From contig SBEK01000200.1 in the NCBI GenBank assembly GCA_009668925.1, positions 1 through 6,737 on the forward strand: a stretch of DNA of 6,737 nt. Direction: 5' to 3'. The translations under genes and the position numbers were made by a program. Of this stretch, positions 5,893-6,737 are shown in pieces (position 1 is the stretch's first letter; the number at the start of each line of letters is the position of its first letter). Under the pieces are notes generated by a model. The model worked only from the letters and a program-made list of their open reading frames with translations, searched no databases and was not told the origin of the DNA. The stretch comes from Deltaproteobacteria bacterium (GTDB taxonomy: Bacteria > Desulfobacterota > Syntrophia > Syntrophales > Smithellaceae).

Positions 5893-6235
5893 ATTGCCGA
5901 TAACGGAAAGTATTCTGAAAATTGTGCTCGCCCACGCGGAAAAAAACGATGTCCGGCGGGTGATGGTCATTCATCTGCGCATCGGGAAACTCTCCGACCT
6001 GGAAGATGAATGGATGCAGCGCTATTTTGACTACGTGAGCCGCGGCACGATCGCCGCCGGCGCAGAACTTAAAATCGAGCGGTCGCCGGTGATGCTGCAA
6101 TGCACGGCCTGCGCCGAATCCTACCCGGTGGAAGTCACCGATATGAAAAACACCGTCTGCCCCGCCTGCGGCGGGAAAGACGCGCAGCTGATTTCCGGAC
6201 GGGAATATTATATCAAGAACATGGAGGTACAGTAG
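5885..6235 (+). CDS. hypA: HypA, nickel-binding [NiFe] hydrogenase maturation protein
   Basis: A 116-residue protein of typical HypA length. HypA passes nickel, together with HypB, to the large-subunit precursor of [NiFe] hydrogenases. The N-terminal Met-His-Glu, with the nickel ligand His2, is intact, so the start is fixed. The zinc-finger motifs are CTAC (Cys73, Cys76) and CPAC (Cys92, Cys95). The family segment IGKLSDLEDE (33-42) and the ending GREYYIKNMEV fit as well, although the Pro usual before the Glu in the segment corresponding to 33-42 is replaced. The start lies inside the end of the TetR gene (ATGCATGA, 8-base overlap), and GGCAGGGGG (5865-5873) serves as a rather distant ribosome binding site. 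The overlap with tetR ties hypA expression to the regulator, which is not the usual hyp-gene arrangement known to me. Confidence 0.93.
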   Translation: MHELPITESILKIVLAHAEKNDVRRVMVIHLRIGKLSDLEDEWMQRYFDYVSRGTIAAGAELKIERSPVMLQCTACAESYPVEVTDMKNTVCPACGGKDAQLISGREYYIKNMEVQ

Positions 6236-6737
6236 TGGACGACGTAAGACTCATCGAAGTCAAGGAAGAAATTCTTGCCGACAACAGTCAGGTGGCGGCG
6301 GGCGTTCGGGAGCGTCTGACCGGGACAAAGACCCTGCTTGTGAATCTGATGTCTTCTCCCGGCTCGGGAAAAACGAGTCTGATCCTGAAGACGATCGAGG
6401 GCCTCGCCGGCTCCGTAAAGCTCGGTGTGATCGAGGCCGACATCGATTCCAAAGTGGATGCGGAAAAAGTGGCTGCCGCGGGGGTCGAGGCGGTTCAGCT
6501 CCGGACGGGAGGCTTTTGTCATCTGGATGCCACGATGGTCACGCAGGGCATCGACGCCCTGCCCGCATCGAAGCTGGATCTGATCATCATTGAAAACGTC
6601 GGCAATCTGGTCTGCCCCGCCGAATTTGATACGGGCGCCCACAAAAACGTGATGATCCTGAGCGTCCCCGAAGGAGACGATAAACCCCTCAAGTACCCGC
6701 TGATGTTTTCGATCTGCGATGTGCTGCTGGTGAATAA
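6235..6737 (+). CDS. hypB: HypB, GTPase for hydrogenase nickel insertion (3' end outside window)
   Basis: A partial gene: 167 complete codons are present and the frame is open at the window edge. HypB is a GTP-dependent nickel chaperone working with HypA. The P-loop SSPGSGKTS is at 40-48. A switch region EADIDSKVDAEKV is at 67-79. The metal-site motif CHLDA gives Cys95 and His96, and ENVGNLVCPAEFD gives Cys127. VPEGDDKPLKYP is at 144-155, and the last residues LLVN begin the NKxD guanine-recognition motif. No N-terminal CxxCGC motif or His-rich stretch is present before the GTPase domain, so only the GTPase-domain metal site remains. The start is GTG at 6235, sharing one base with the hypA stop (TAGTG); GGAGGT at 6223-6228 lies 6 bases upstream. 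Other hyp genes or hydrogenase subunits may follow beyond the window. Confidence 0.93.
   Translation, partial: MDDVRLIEVKEEILADNSQVAAGVRERLTGTKTLLVNLMSSPGSGKTSLILKTIEGLAGSVKLGVIEADIDSKVDAEKVAAAGVEAVQLRTGGFCHLDATMVTQGIDALPASKLDLIIIENVGNLVCPAEFDTGAHKNVMILSVPEGDDKPLKYPLMFSICDVLLVN

Overview
The window looks like chromosome from an anaerobic Gram-negative bacterium. A Desulfobacterota (former Deltaproteobacteria) host, perhaps Syntrophales-like, is my best guess. The reasons are the moderately GC-rich coding sequence, clear AGGAGG-type ribosome binding sites, a cysteine-rich ferredoxin-type protein beside hydrogenase maturation genes, and an HD-GYP gene. The host assignment is inference only. There are six protein genes and no rRNA, tRNA, CRISPR array or insertion sequence.

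Left part (1-2531): one large forward gene encodes an exported VIT/von Willebrand A protein with a TonB-like (AgmX/PglI-type) C-terminal domain. A 148-bp gap with two strong inverted repeats separates it from the next, convergent gene.

Middle (2532-4188): a reverse-strand gene encodes a tandem-HD protein ending in a well-conserved HD-GYP domain, so a likely cyclic-di-GMP phosphodiesterase. The 385-bp divergent region upstream is rich in structure. It holds a candidate reverse promoter (4051-4078) that would give a leader of about 240 nt. That leader contains a compact potential three-way junction (3922-3978) and a second copy of one closing strand (3868-3880). The same region holds the forward promoter of the right-hand operon, with a perfect TAGAC-N5-GTCTA operator in its spacer.

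Right part (4189-6737): a tight forward operon of four genes: a cysteine-rich 4Fe-4S protein with an apparent winged-helix N-terminus, a TetR-family repressor, hypA and hypB (cut by the window end). Junctions are 12 bp, an 8-bp overlap and a 1-bp overlap, so co-transcription and translational coupling are likely. The repressor is NemR-like, with a Cys at 106 and a Lys at 175 at the positions of the NemR redox switch as I recall it. The operator in the promoter is of the type bound by this TetR branch. The simplest model is an autoregulated operon in which a redox or electrophile signal releases the repressor and induces an iron-sulfur protein together with nickel-delivery proteins for a [NiFe] enzyme. 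This operon is the part of the window most likely to be an undescribed system.
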